Below are positions 49,690 to 59,678 of a DNA stretch of 64,000 nucleotides, in pieces. How positions within the stretch are numbered: the stretch's first letter is position 1; each line of letters opens with the position of its first letter. The notes under the pieces are model-generated. The model saw only the letters and a program-made list of their open reading frames with translations, did no database searches and was not told where the DNA came from. Made by a program: the position numbers and the translations under genes. Source of the stretch: CAVWDU01 sp963840725. GTDB lineage: Bacteria; Pseudomonadota; Gammaproteobacteria; Pseudomonadales; Halieaceae. The stretch spans positions 1 to 64,000 of the forward strand of contig CAWIZY010000019.1 in NCBI GenBank assembly GCA_963840725.1, written 5' to 3'.

Positions 49690-49847
49690 AGTTACACTCC
49701 AAACACGAACAATATTGGCCGGAAATTCCTCTGGGTGATGACCGTGGATTTCTGGACCTGGGGAAGGACAGGGGCGGGCGATACCCGCCCCTGAACCAGT
49801 CAAACTTACAGCTATCGAACCTTAACCGATACTTGCTTCGACGATAC

Positions 49848-50672
49848 TTACGAAGTCGCCTTCAGGTCGTGGATGTAGAGCCCGAACGGCAGGGCCCAGA
49901 ACGCGCCATTGCAGTACGGCGGATCCTCTGTTGGCCAACCCGTCCAGTACGTGGTGTTGTACGGGATGCGGTGCAGCCACTGTTGGATCGGCACTGTGAC
50001 GAGATTGTCCAGCCAGATTTCTATAGCAGACAGATACAGATCCATGTAGCCCGGGTCGGAGGCAGGAATCAGCGACATCTCTTCAAGAATCGCATCGAAT
50101 TCAGGGTTGTTGAAGCGGAACGGGTTCTGCGTCGCTTCGCCGGTTGGTCTGTAATACTTGCCGGAGAACCGCTCCAGCGTGCCGTACGGATCGAGGACGC
50201 CGGAGGCGGCGACGCCGTTCAGCCAGATCTTTTGGGTACCTTCACTGATACGGGTGCCGTTGTCAGCGGGCGTCACGAATTCGGCCTCAAAGCCTCCCTG
50301 TCGCAACTGCTCGGCGATGACTGGGCCGACGTCGGTAAACACTTGCCAGCCCGAGATGCTTGTCGCGATGCGTTCGCCATCCTTTGCCCAAAAGCCGTCG
50401 CCGTCCTTGGCATAGCCCAGCCCCTCGAGAAGAGCAGCAGCCTTCTCTAGGTTGTACTCGCCGGTCGGGTATTTCTCGAGCATCGGTTGCGTCGCCTCGA
50501 TGTAAGGCATGAGGCCCGGATAGGCCGGGAAGGGCAGGTCCGCCATGATAGCGGAGCCGCCAAGTGCGACGTCCGCAATCTGGGGCTTGTTGATGCTATG
50601 GGAACGGCCCTGCGCATTTCCTTGGCCGTGAAGGGGCCTGTGTCGAGGTTGAAACACAGGGAAGTCGGCCAC
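49848..50672 (-). CDS. Peptide-binding protein, C-terminal part only
   Basis: The C-terminal half of a family-5 peptide-binding protein. PSLCFNLDTGPFTAKEMRRA, then after a frame change LNKPQIADVALGGSAIMADL, FPAYPGLMPYIEATQPMLEK, EKAAALLEGLGYAKDGDGFW, YYRPTGEATQNPFRFNNPEF and the end GAFWALPFGLYIHDLKATS. Position upstream of dppB-dppC-dppD-dppF is right for the transporter's binding protein. At about 50672 the frame passes without a break into YbeY, and the signal peptide and first 300 or so residues are missing. I interpret this as an assembly seam. Confidence 0.8.
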   Translation of the reverse strand: MADFPVFQPRHRPLHGQGNAQGRSHSINKPQIADVALGGSAIMADLPFPAYPGLMPYIEATQPMLEKYPTGEYNLEKAAALLEGLGYAKDGDGFWAKDGERIATSISGWQVFTDVGPVIAEQLRQGGFEAEFVTPADNGTRISEGTQKIWLNGVAASGVLDPYGTLERFSGKYYRPTGEATQNPFRFNNPEFDAILEEMSLIPASDPGYMDLYLSAIEIWLDNLVTVPIQQWLHRIPYNTTYWTGWPTEDPPYCNGAFWALPFGLYIHDLKATS

Positions 50673-51088
50673 CAGTCCTCGTCCGCGGCCTGTGCCGGCT
50701 CGATGTGATCATAACCGCGCAAATGCAGTACGCCGTGCACCAGCATATGCGCCCAGTGATGTTCGGGCGGCTTGTTTTGCTCCGCGGCCTCGCGCAGTAC
50801 AACCGGGGCGCAGATCACCAGGTCACCGAGGTGGTCGAACCCGACCCCGGGTGGCGCTTCAAAGGGGAAAGAAAGCACATTGGTCGGCGCATCCTTGCCA
50901 CGGTAGCGCGCATTCAGCGAACGGCTCTCGGCTTCATCGACGATACGCACCAGCAGTTCGCGGCGCTCATTATCATCGGGCAATGCCGCCACGGCCCAGG
51001 CAGAAAAATCCGCCTGCGTCGGTATACCCTGCATTTTCACGATGTACTGCACTTCGAGATCCAGCGTGGCGGCGGGTTCAGTTGTCAT
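50672..51088 (-). CDS. ybeY: Endoribonuclease YbeY, C-terminus replaced
   Basis: Single-strand-specific metalloendoribonuclease used in 16S rRNA 3' maturation and ribosome quality control. MTTEPAATLDLEVQYIV starts at 51088, overlapping the phoH stop. Motifs: LVRIVDEAESRSLNARYRGK, TNVLSFPFE, LGDLVICAPVV and the zinc site HMLVHGVLHLRGYDH (three His). After DHIEPAQAADEDW, where about 20 residues of a normal YbeY should follow, the frame becomes the peptide-binding protein. The miaB-phoH-ybeY order is the standard gammaproteobacterial one; the expected next gene (corC/ybeX) is absent. Confidence 0.9.
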
Positions 51089-52069
51089 CGGCCGTCTGTT
51101 CTTCATATTTGCTGTAGGCCTGCAGAATCTTCTTTACCAGCGGGTGGCGGACGACATCACGGGCGTTAAACCAGGTAAAGCCTATGCCTTCGACCTGCCC
51201 AGCACATCCTGACTGGCGCAGCCCGGACTTTGCGCCTTGGGCAGGTCGACCTGGGTCACATCACCGGTAATCACGGCGGTGGAACCAAAGCCGATTCGGG
51301 TAAGAAACATTTTCATCTGTTCCTTGGTGGTGTTCTGGGCTTCGTCCAGAATGATGAAAGCCTCGTTCAGGGTGCGGCCGCGCATATAGGCCAGCGGCGC
51401 TATTTCGATGACATTCCGTTCAATCAGCTTGTGGACCTGTTCGAAGCCCAGCATTTCATACAGCGCATCGTACAGGGGCCGCAGATAGGGATCGATTTTC
51501 TGGGTCAGGTCGCCTGGCAGAAAACCCAGGCGCTCGCCGGCTTCCACCGCCGGGCGCACCAGCAGTATCCGGCGCACCAGGTCACGCTCCAGCGCCTCAC
51601 CGCGCAGGCTACCGCCAGGTAGGTTTTTCCGGTGCCGGCGGGCCCACGCCGAAATTGATATCGTCCTGGGTCATTATCCTGTGCATGTACTGATGCTGGT
51701 GGGGGCCGCGCGGTTTTACCAGGCCGCGCTTGGTTTTTACCACCACGTCCGGCAGGGTCATCCAGGGCTCTCGTTGACCGCCGTTCGCGACCGGATGCTG
51801 CAGCTGCAGATGTACATCCGTCAGGCGTCAGCGCGCTTCGCGGGTTGCTCAGTACAGATCGTGTCAGCACTTCGCCGGCCGCTGCGATGCAGCTGCGGCC
51901 GCCCATCAGGTGAAAATGGTTGCCCCGGTTGTTTATCTCAATACCCAGCCGCGCTCCAGCAGGCGCAGGTGTTCATCCAACTGGCCGCACAGGTTGACGC
52001 AGGCGCTCGTTGTCTTCGGGTGCAAGAGTGAAATCCAGGGATGGGGTGCTCGGTTCGGGGTGCAGTCAT
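51078..52069 (-). CDS. ybeZ: PhoH-like ATPase YbeZ, frameshifted
   Basis: RNA-associated P-loop ATPase that works with YbeY, about 330 residues. Start 52069 (MTAPRTEHPIPGF). INFGVGPAGTGKTYLAVA is Walker A, split by a frame change near 51625. Then LLVRPAVEAGERLGFLPGDL, LYEMLGFEQVHKLIERNVIE, NEAFIILDEAQNTTKEQMKM (Walker B) and GFGSTAVITGDVTQVDLP. A final frame change near 51190 leads to the end at TGA 51078-51080. It overlaps ybeY by 11 bp. Frame errors are dense in the first third. Confidence 0.85.
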
Positions 52070-52082
52070 CGATACCTGGTAT

Positions 52083-53453
52083 TTATCGGGCGTTGACCGC
52101 TTTGTCGGCTGCGCTGGATCGTCTATAGCAGAATTCTCCGCGCAGGGAATTCGGCATGGGCCTGGGTGATGCGCAGTCGACAAACTGGCCGATCAGCTCA
52201 TCCGGCCGGCTCGAAGTTTACCACCCGGTTGTTTTCCGTGCGCCCGGCGATCTCCGCCGGATCCTTTCGCGATGGCGCTCCACCAGCACCCGCTGGACGT
52301 GCCCACCATGCGGCGGCTGATCAGCTGCGGCCATGTTGCTGATCCGTTGCCTGCAATTGCTCCAGGCGTTGCTTTTTTAACATCCAGGGGTACGTCGTCT
52401 TCCACGTCGGCGGCCGGGGTCCCGGGGCGGCGGCTGTAGATAAAACTGAATGACTGGTCGAAACCGACATCCTCGATCAACTTCATGGTGTGCTCGAAAT
52501 CCTCGTCGGTTTCACCCGGGAAAGCCGACGATGAAATCGGAAGACATGCTGATACCCGGGCGTGACTGCTGCAGGCGCCGGATTTTCGACTTGTACTCGA
52601 ACGCGCTGTGGCCCCGTTTCATCTGCTGAGAATGCGGTCTGAACCGCTCTGTACCGGCAGATGCAGAAAGCTGACCAGCTCGGGTACATCGGCATAGACT
52701 TCGAATCAGGCAATCGGAGAACTCCACCGGGTGCGAGGTGGTAAATCGAATGCGATCTATACCCTCTATCGCCGCCACATAGGGAATCAGCAGTGCCAGG
52801 TCAGCAATGTCGCCATCATGCATCAGGCCCCGGTAGGCGTTGACATTTTGCCCCAGCAGGTTGATTTCGCGCACGCCCTGCTCGGCCAGCTGTACCACTT
52901 CGGCGATGACGTCATCGAAGGGACGGCTGATTTCCTCGCCCCGGGTATAGGGCACCACGCAAAAGGTGCAGTATTTGCTGCAGCCTTCCATGATAGACAC
53001 AAAGGCTGAGGGGCCATCCGCCCTGGGTTCCGGCAGGCAATCGAATTTCTCGATTTCGGGAAAGCTGATATCGACCACAGGCTGTGTGCCGGGTGCGCAC
53101 CGCATCCAGCATCTGCCGGCAGGCGATGCAGGGTCTGGGGCCCAAATACCAGGTCCACGAAAGGCGCTCGTTCACGGATGGCATCACCTTCCTGGCTGGC
53201 CACACAGCCGCCCACGCCAATCACCAGGTGCGGCTTTTCCTCCTTCCAGTTTTGCCAGCGGCCCAGCAGGGAAAATACCTTTTCCTGGGCTTTTTCGCGG
53301 ATGGAGCAGGTATTCAGCAGCAATACATCCGCTGCTTCGGCTGATCTGTCAGGGTCAATCCATGGGCAGGCATTGAGCACGTCCAGCATCTTGCCGGAAT
53401 CATACTCATTCATCTGACAACCGTGGGTCTTGATGAATAACTTTGCCGGTCAT
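52083..53453 (-). CDS. miaB: tRNA-2-methylthio-N6-dimethylallyladenosine synthase, frameshifted
   Basis: Radical-SAM methylthiotransferase acting on tRNA A37, about 450 residues. From 53453, MTGK then (frame change) LFIKTHGCQMNEYDSGKM gives the first cluster Cys; VLLLNTCSIREKAQEKVFSL the second; VIGVGGCVASQEGDAI the third. Radical SAM motif: SIMEGCSKYCTFCVVPYTRG. Then RFTTSHPVEFSD and SMSSDFIVGFPG. A C-terminal TRAM-like end (RTENNRVVNFE, broken) follows. Many frameshifts lie in 52130-52700. The end is uncertain: 52083 is the stop of the frame carrying NSLRGEF. Upstream of ybeZ as usual. Confidence 0.85.
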
Positions 53454-53558
53454 GTGACGGAATTAGTGTGATCACTTCACAGATCAAATAAGGGGGTTCG
53501 TCAATACAGGTGCAATATTGTACAGGTAAACTGCGAGGCCAATCAGCAGGTCTGGGGT

Positions 53559-53904
53559 GAAGCCGGCCTGTAAGCCGGGTTCTGTCGTGGACAGCCATTC
53601 ATCTGGGATGCACGTCACCGTGCACCTCAAGCGACCTACCCGGGAACGGCGCGGGCCGCGCCATCGTTCCCCTATTTGGTCTTGCTCCGGGTGGGGTTTA
53701 CCCTGCCACCCTGTTACCAGCGGCGCGGTGCGCTCTTACCGCACCATTTCACCCTTACCATGCCTGACGGACGCATCGGCGGTATATTTTCTGCGGCACT
53801 TTCCGTAGGCTCACGCCTCCCAGGCGTTACCTGGCACCCTGCCCTGTGGAGCCCGGACTTTCCTCCATGACCCGAAGTCACAGCGGCTGTCCGGCCGGCT
53901 TCCG
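53559..53904 (-). ncRNA. rnpB: RNase P RNA (type A)
   Basis: Catalytic RNA of RNase P, about 346 nt on the minus strand. The 5' part reads GAAGCCGGCCGGACAGCCGC and soon GGAGGAAAGTCCGGGCTCC, the near-universal P4/CR I signature. In the middle AGGGTGAAATGGTGCGGTAA and GTAAACCCCACCCGGAGCAA are recognisable. The 3' end is ACAGAACCCGGCTTACAGGC, the CR V/P4 partner, closing with CCGGCTTC that pairs with the 5' end. Ends are set by that terminal helix. It lies between miaB and a small TPR-like gene. Confidence 0.93.
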
Positions 53905-54130
53905 GTCCATTATCGGTCATCTTCGGAGCGGCCGAAAGCGCACCCGGCGTTTTTCCGAAAAAAAATCCTGGAAAGGGTTTACCGATGGCGAAGACTTGCG
54001 TCCGGCAGCGGCGCCGGGCGTTACCCGAATACATCAAACAACGGCGACGCCGGCTGCCGCCACGGCAACCGGGAACTCGCATACGGGTATGCAACTCCAT
54101 GTATTTAAAGCATATAGACGATCAATGCCA

Positions 54131-54622
54131 CTAATGGGCGGCACTCAGGCGCTGGTAGGTCAGGCGGCCAAGCCATTTATTGAGCAGGTGGTTGCGCTTG
54201 AGGAACTTCACGCAGGGGGGACGCCGCAGGCCCATTTTCTGGCGCATGCGGATAAGTGCGCTGTTGTGCGGATCGATGTCCAGCCCGAACTTAACCGCAC
54301 TGCAGGCGCGCTTGCGGTGTTTGAGACGCATTTCCGCCAGGGCAAGATTCTGAAAAACCGTCGCCTGGATGGTCTCCATGGACGCGGCGTGACGGCATAA
54401 ATTCAGACCGCTGATATCGCCACCCAGCAACTGACAGAGCCCCTGGTAGGACATATACAGGTGCATGAACGTGTCGTCGTAGCTGGATTTCAGTTCGGCC
54501 AGAGAGAAATGTCGGGCAGCGGCTTTCCACTGTCGTTTTTTATAGAATTCCAGTCCAAGTAAATACTCATCGTGCGCTTGACGACGGCGTTCGGCAAAAT
54601 CAGGATAGGCGGTTCCGCGCAT
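54131..54622 (-). CDS. TPR-like hypothetical protein
   Basis: 163 residues, intact, cytoplasmic. Two or three TPR-like helical hairpins: YLLGLEFYKKRQWKAAARHF; FMHLYMSYQGLCQLLGGDIS; VFQNLALAEMRLKHRKRACS (AVKFGLDIDPHNSALI). Basic C-terminus (PPCVKFLKRNHLLNKWLGRL). No named family. It stands alone between rnpB and pgi with 85 bp to the latter. Probably a protein-interaction adaptor; no better guess. Confidence 0.65.
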   Translation of the reverse strand: MRGTAYPDFAERRRQAHDEYLLGLEFYKKRQWKAAARHFSLAELKSSYDDTFMHLYMSYQGLCQLLGGDISGLNLCRHAASMETIQATVFQNLALAEMRLKHRKRACSAVKFGLDIDPHNSALIRMRQKMGLRRPPCVKFLKRNHLLNKWLGRLTYQRLSAAH

Positions 54623-54706
54623 GGCAGGCCCCTTGGTTTTCAGTTTCCCTGGCGGTCCATTCGCCGATTTATAATTCCCTTGATGGCTACTGTCCCGCAG
54701 CCGTGA

Positions 54707-56362
54707 CTAATTTTTGACGATTCCCCGGTATATTTCAAGTAAAGATCGTGTGGAAGCATCATGGTCTGCACCAATTTCCCCACTATCCAGCTCTTTTTGA
54801 ACGACTTTTGCCAATTGTTTGCCCAGCTCCACACCCCACTGATCGAAGGAATTGATCTGCCAGATCATGCCCTGCACAAAAATCTTGTGTTCGTACAGTG
54901 CGATCAGCATGCCCAGCATAAAGGGCGTCAGCCTGGGTACAGCAACGAATTGGTCGGTCTGTTACCCGGAAACACCTTGTGCGCGGCCAGCGCATACAAC
55001 TCATCATCCGGCAGGCCTTCGGCCAGCAGTTCATCACTGGCCTCCTTCGGTCTTGCCCCGCATCAGCGCCTCGGTCTGGGCAATACAATTCGAGAACAGG
55101 ATATGCTGCTGATCCTTGAGCGTGTGGTGGGCTTGACCGCCATCAGGAAATCGCAGGGAATCAGCGCGGTGCCCTGGTGAATCAGCTGGAAGAAGGCATG
55201 CTGGCCATTGGTACCCGGCTCGCCCCAGATTACCGGCCCGGTATCATAATCGGCCACTTCACCACAGCGCGTTACGCGTTTGCCGTTGCTCTCCATATCG
55301 GCCTGCTGCAGATAGGCCGGCAAGCGGTGCAGGTGCTGGTCATAGGGCAGAATGGCGTGGGTGCCGGCGCGAAAAAATTGCGGTACCAGACACCCAGCAG
55401 GGCCACGATGACCGGCATATTTTGGTCCAGAGGCGCGGAACGGAAATGCATGTCCATGTCGTGCGCACCGGCCAGCAACTCTTCGAAACGTTCCATGCCG
55501 ACATAAAGTGGCGATGGACAAACCAATGGCCGACCATAGCGAATAACGCCCACCGACCCAGTCCCAGAACTCGAACATGTTGTCGGGATCGATACCGAAT
55601 GCCTGCACCGCTTCCCGATTGGTGGAAAGGGCGACAAAATGCCGGGCCACCACGCGGCGGTCGACGCAGACTCCAGCAACCAGCGGCGCGCCTGGCTGGC
55701 ATTGGTCATGGTTTCCTGGGTGGTAAAGGTCTTGGAAGCCACCAGAAACAACGTGGTTTCCGGGATTCAGTTTCCCCAGCGTATCCTGGATATGGCTGCC
55801 GTCGACATTGGAGACAAAATGCACGTTCGAGTCGGTAGCCATAGGGTTTCAACGCTTCGGTCACCATCACCGGCCCCAGATCGGATCCGCCGATACCGAT
55901 ATTCACAACATCGGTAATCGGTTGGGCGCTGTAACCTTTCCACTCGCCGCTGCGCACGCGTTCGCTGAAGCTGCGCATTTTCTCCAGCACGCGGTTGACC
56001 TCGGGCATGACGTCCGTCACCGTCCACATAGACCGGCGTGTTACTGCGGTTCCGCAGCGCCGTGTGCAGCACGGCCCGCTGCTCGGTAAAATTGATCTTC
56101 TCACCGCTGAACATCCGTCGATCCAGGCCGGCACCTGGCTCTGCTCAGCAAGTTCGACCAACAGCGGCAACGTATCGTCGGTAATCCGGTTCTTTGAATA
56201 ATCCAGCAAAATACTCGCCGTACTGCAGGGAGAACTTTTCGAAACGCTGCGGATCACTGCTGAACAGGTCTCTCATGTGCAGGTCTTTGATCTGCTCGAA
56301 AATGTTCCTGCAGCTTGCGCCAGGCCGGTTTTTCCTTCAGTTTTCCGTTATCTGTCCATCAT
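54707..56362 (-). CDS. pgi: Glucose-6-phosphate isomerase, frameshifted
   Basis: Interconverts glucose-6-P and fructose-6-P; about 550 residues. Start region 56362 (frame broken), LKEKPAWRKLQEHF in another frame, then LLDYSKNRITDDTLPLLVEL, GEKINFTEQRAVLHTALRNR, YTDVVNIGIGGSDLGPVMVT (signature 1, from 55900), NFFAPAPTPFCPYD-like FL sequence, and near the end QGMIWQINSFDQWGVELGKQ (signature 2), finishing with RSLLEIYRGIVKN at TAG 54707-54709. At least seven frame changes. The stop of zwf is 11 bp upstream, so pgi and zwf are probably one operon. Confidence 0.88.
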
Positions 56363-56372
56363 CAATATTCCA

Positions 56373-57879
56373 CTATCCCAGCATTGTCAGGAATCGCTCG
56401 TCTTCCATGGTATTGCGCCAGCGCTGGTCCTGGCGCATGAACAGCCGGTCCGCCTCCGGTGGACCCCAGCCTGCCCGATTCGTAGGTGTGGATGTAATCA
56501 CGCTCCATGGCCCATACCTTTCAGGATCGGGTCGACCACACTTGCCATGCCCAGCTGACTTCGTCGTAGCGCAGGAACAGCGAATGGTCACCCTCGATCA
56601 CGTCCAGCAACAGCGCTTCATAGGCATCCAGCTGCGCCTGACTGATACCGCAGTAAGCTGGCATCCAGGCGCGTGGTTTCAGCACGCATTTCCAGTCCCT
56701 GCTGCTTTACCTGCATTTCCATGCGAATGCATTCATTGCGGCTGCAGGTTAAGCAGAATCCAGTTGGGTTTAAGCTGCTCGATCTGGGTTTCGCGGAACA
56801 ACTGCTGCGGCGGGTGTTTGAAGCGGATCGACACCATGGAGTTCTGTTTCGCCATACGCTTGCCGGTGCGCAGGTAGAACGGCACGTTACGCCAGCGCCA
56901 GTTATCGATAAACAGCTTCAGCGCCGCGTAGGTTTCGGTCACGCTGTCGTGGCGGCACATCCTGTTCGTCCAGATAACCGGGCACCTGCTCGCCCGCCGA
57001 CGCGTACCGGCCGCGTACTGGGCGCGGAATGCATGCGCATTCACCGCACTCTGCGGGATCGGGCGGATCGAGCGCAGCACCTTCACCTTTTCGTCACGCA
57101 GCGATTCGGCATCCAGATTGGCGGGGGGCTCCATTGCCACCAGCGTCAGCAACTGCAACAGATGACTCTGGATCATATCACGCAATGCACCGGCGCCATC
57201 ATAGTAGCCGGCACGCCCCTCGACACCCAGCGATTCCGAATGCGTGATCTGCACATGATCGATATAGTTGCGGTTCCACAGCGGCTCCATCATCAGGTTG
57301 GCGAAGCGGAACACCAGCACGTTCTGTACCGTGCCCTTGCCGAGGTAATGATCGATGCGGAAAATCTGTGATTCCTGGAAATCCCGGCTGAGCCGCCGGT
57401 TGAGGCTTTCGGCACTCTCCAGGTCATAGCCGAACGGCTTTTCGATCACCAGGCGGCGCCAGCCACCGTCCTCGGTGATTCAGATCCACATCTCCCGAGC
57501 TGCCGGCTGACCACACCGAAATCGGCCGGCCGGATTGCCATGTAGAAAATCAGATTGGGGGAAAAACGCGAACCGCCGAGCAGATAAGTCGCGCAAGGCC
57601 GGGATAGACCTGCATCTCGCCCAGGTCACCCTGGAAGAAAGAACAGGCGCTTGCAAAAACGCTCCAGCACCTCCGCGTCCGATCGCCATTGCCGGCCAGC
57701 CACTCGCGTACCTGGCCACGCCAGGTCTCGTCATCCCAGTCGCGACGCCCGAAACCGACGATCTTTAAGCCCCTGCGGGCAAACGCCCGGCAACATCCAG
57801 ATGATACAGCGCCGGGATGCAGTTTGACCTGGGACAGGTTACCGGTCGCGCCGAAAATAACAAAAGTGCAATCTTCCAT
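56373..57879 (-). CDS. zwf: Glucose-6-phosphate 1-dehydrogenase, frameshifted
   Basis: Oxidises glucose-6-P to 6-phosphogluconolactone with NADP; about 500 residues. MEDCTFVIFGATGNLSQVKL (nucleotide loop GATGNLS) starts at 57879. Then GLKIVGFGRRDWDDETWRGQ, MIEKPFGYDLESAESLNRRL, FRIDHYLGKGTVQNVLVFRF (active site with His) and YIDHVQITHSESLGVEGRAG are clean. The middle to C-terminal part WRNVPFYLRTGKRMAKQNSM also fits. Frame changes near 57840, 57660, 57550, 57480, 57000, 56740 and 56530. Divergent from glgA with 146 bp between. Confidence 0.88.
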
Positions 57880-58025
57880 GTCTGTATCCAACCCTTTCTC
57901 AATCCTGTCTTGACAAAACCTGACGCTGATACCAGTGCGCCTCGTCACCGATATTGATGAACTCCCTGCGCTTCGAGTACATTGTGTTAACGCAACCTAC
58001 CTTAAACCGGGGAAACGTACCAGTC

Positions 58026-59467
58026 ATGGACATTCTGTTTGCAAGCAGCGAAGCCCATCCGCTCGTCAAAACCGGCGGCCTGGCCGACGTCTCCGGCAGC
58101 CTGCCACGCGCACTAAAGAACCTGAAACAGGAAATACGCCTGATTTTGCCGGCCTATCCTGTCGCCAGGGCTAACGCCGGCGTCCTGAAACTGGTGTCCG
58201 AAATCTCACTGCCGGGGTCACAACGCCCGGTACGCATCCTGCAGGGCGTCTGCCGCACACCCGGGTGCAACTGTACCTGATCGACAGTCCCGAATACTTT
58301 GATCGCGACGGCGGGCCCTACAGCTCACCAGCAGGTAAAGACTGGCCCGATAACGCCGCACGTTTTGCACTGTTTGCCCGTGCCGTGTGCGCGGTAGCCA
58401 TGAACCAGGCCGGGCTGGACTGGAAGCCGGACCTGGTGCACTGCAATGACTGGCAGACCGGTCTGGTTCCCGCCCTGCTTTCCCTACAGGCGAAACGGCC
58501 GGCGACAGTCTTTACCATCCATAACCTTGCCTACCAGGGACTGTTTGACTGGGACCAGTTCAAGGCCTTGCAGCTGCCGCATGACTGGTGGTCACTGGAT
58601 ACCCTGGAATTCCATGACAAAATCTCGTTTATCAAGGGCGGCCTGGTGTTTTCCGACTGGATCACCACCGTCAGTCCCACCTACGCGAAGGAAATCCGTA
58701 CGACGAGTTTGGATGCGGCCTTGAAGGGCTGCTCGAATCACCGCAAGGATCGACTGACCGGCATCCTCAACGGTGTCGATTACCAGGTGTGGAGTCCGGG
58801 ACGGGACCGACTGCTGCCACAGACCTACACAGCTCGTACCTGGAATCAAAGCTCAAAAACAAAGTGGCTCTACAGGAAACTTTCGGGCTGCCGGTCAAAG
58901 CGGACGGTAGCCGCTGTTCGGGCACGTCGGCCGACTGGTCGAACAAAAAGGGCTGGACCTGATACTGGATTATACTTCCGGAACTGCTGAAACGCCCCAT
59001 GCAACTGGTCGTTCTGGGCACCGGCGAAGCCAGGCTGGAACAGGCCCTGCGCAAGGCCCACCGGCAACATCCCGACAGCATCGGCGTGCGAAATAGACTA
59101 TGACGAAAAGTCTCGCCCACCTGATCGAAGCGGGCTCGGATATATTTCTGATGCCATCCCGCTTTGAACCCTGCGGCTTCAACCAGCTCTACAGCCTGCG
59201 CTACGGCAACCCCCCCCATTGTCCGCAACACCGGCGGGTTGGCCGATACGGTGGTCGATGCCAACGGCCCGATCTCTACCGGCAGAGCGCCACCGGATTC
59301 CTGTTTGAACAAGCCACACCCCGGCAATTACTGCGTGCCATTGACCGCGCACTCAACCTCTTCAATCAGCCGGAGGTGTGGAAAGACCTGCAGCATGCCG
59401 GCATGCGCGAGGATTTCTCCTGGTACCGCAGTGCCTCGGCCTATGTCGATCTGTATGAGCAGGATTG
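58026..59467 (+). CDS. glgA: Glycogen synthase, frameshifted
   Basis: Adds glucose from ADP-glucose to glycogen; GT5, about 480 residues. MDILFASSEAHPLVKTGGLA carries the KTGGL sugar-nucleotide site, then DVSGSLPRAL. Then DSPEYFDRDGGPYSSPAGKD, LVHCNDWQTGLVPALL, FTIHNLAYQGLFDWDQF, FIKGGLVFSDWITTVSPTYA and RLTGILNGVDYQVWSPGRD. The C-domain has LIEAGSDIFLMPSRFEPCGF (E-x7-E region). Frame changes near 58250, 58710, 58860, 58920, 58970, 59090, 59210 and 59240. Start 58026 is set by the family N-terminus. Followed by ppc. Confidence 0.9.
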
Positions 59468-59678
59468 AGACAGCCGCGCGGGCAGCCCCGACAGACGCAG
59501 CGCAAGCCCGCTACAAAACCCGCCAGAACGCACCGTCTAAATAGTTGTTAATCACTATGCATTTGCCAAACCGATGACGGACTGCTGGCATGCCCGATCA
59601 GGGTATAATAGCGCGCTGTTTTCAGCCCAGCCGCCCCTGGTGAGCCCATCGGGACCTGCTTCAAACCAGGTAAATTTA

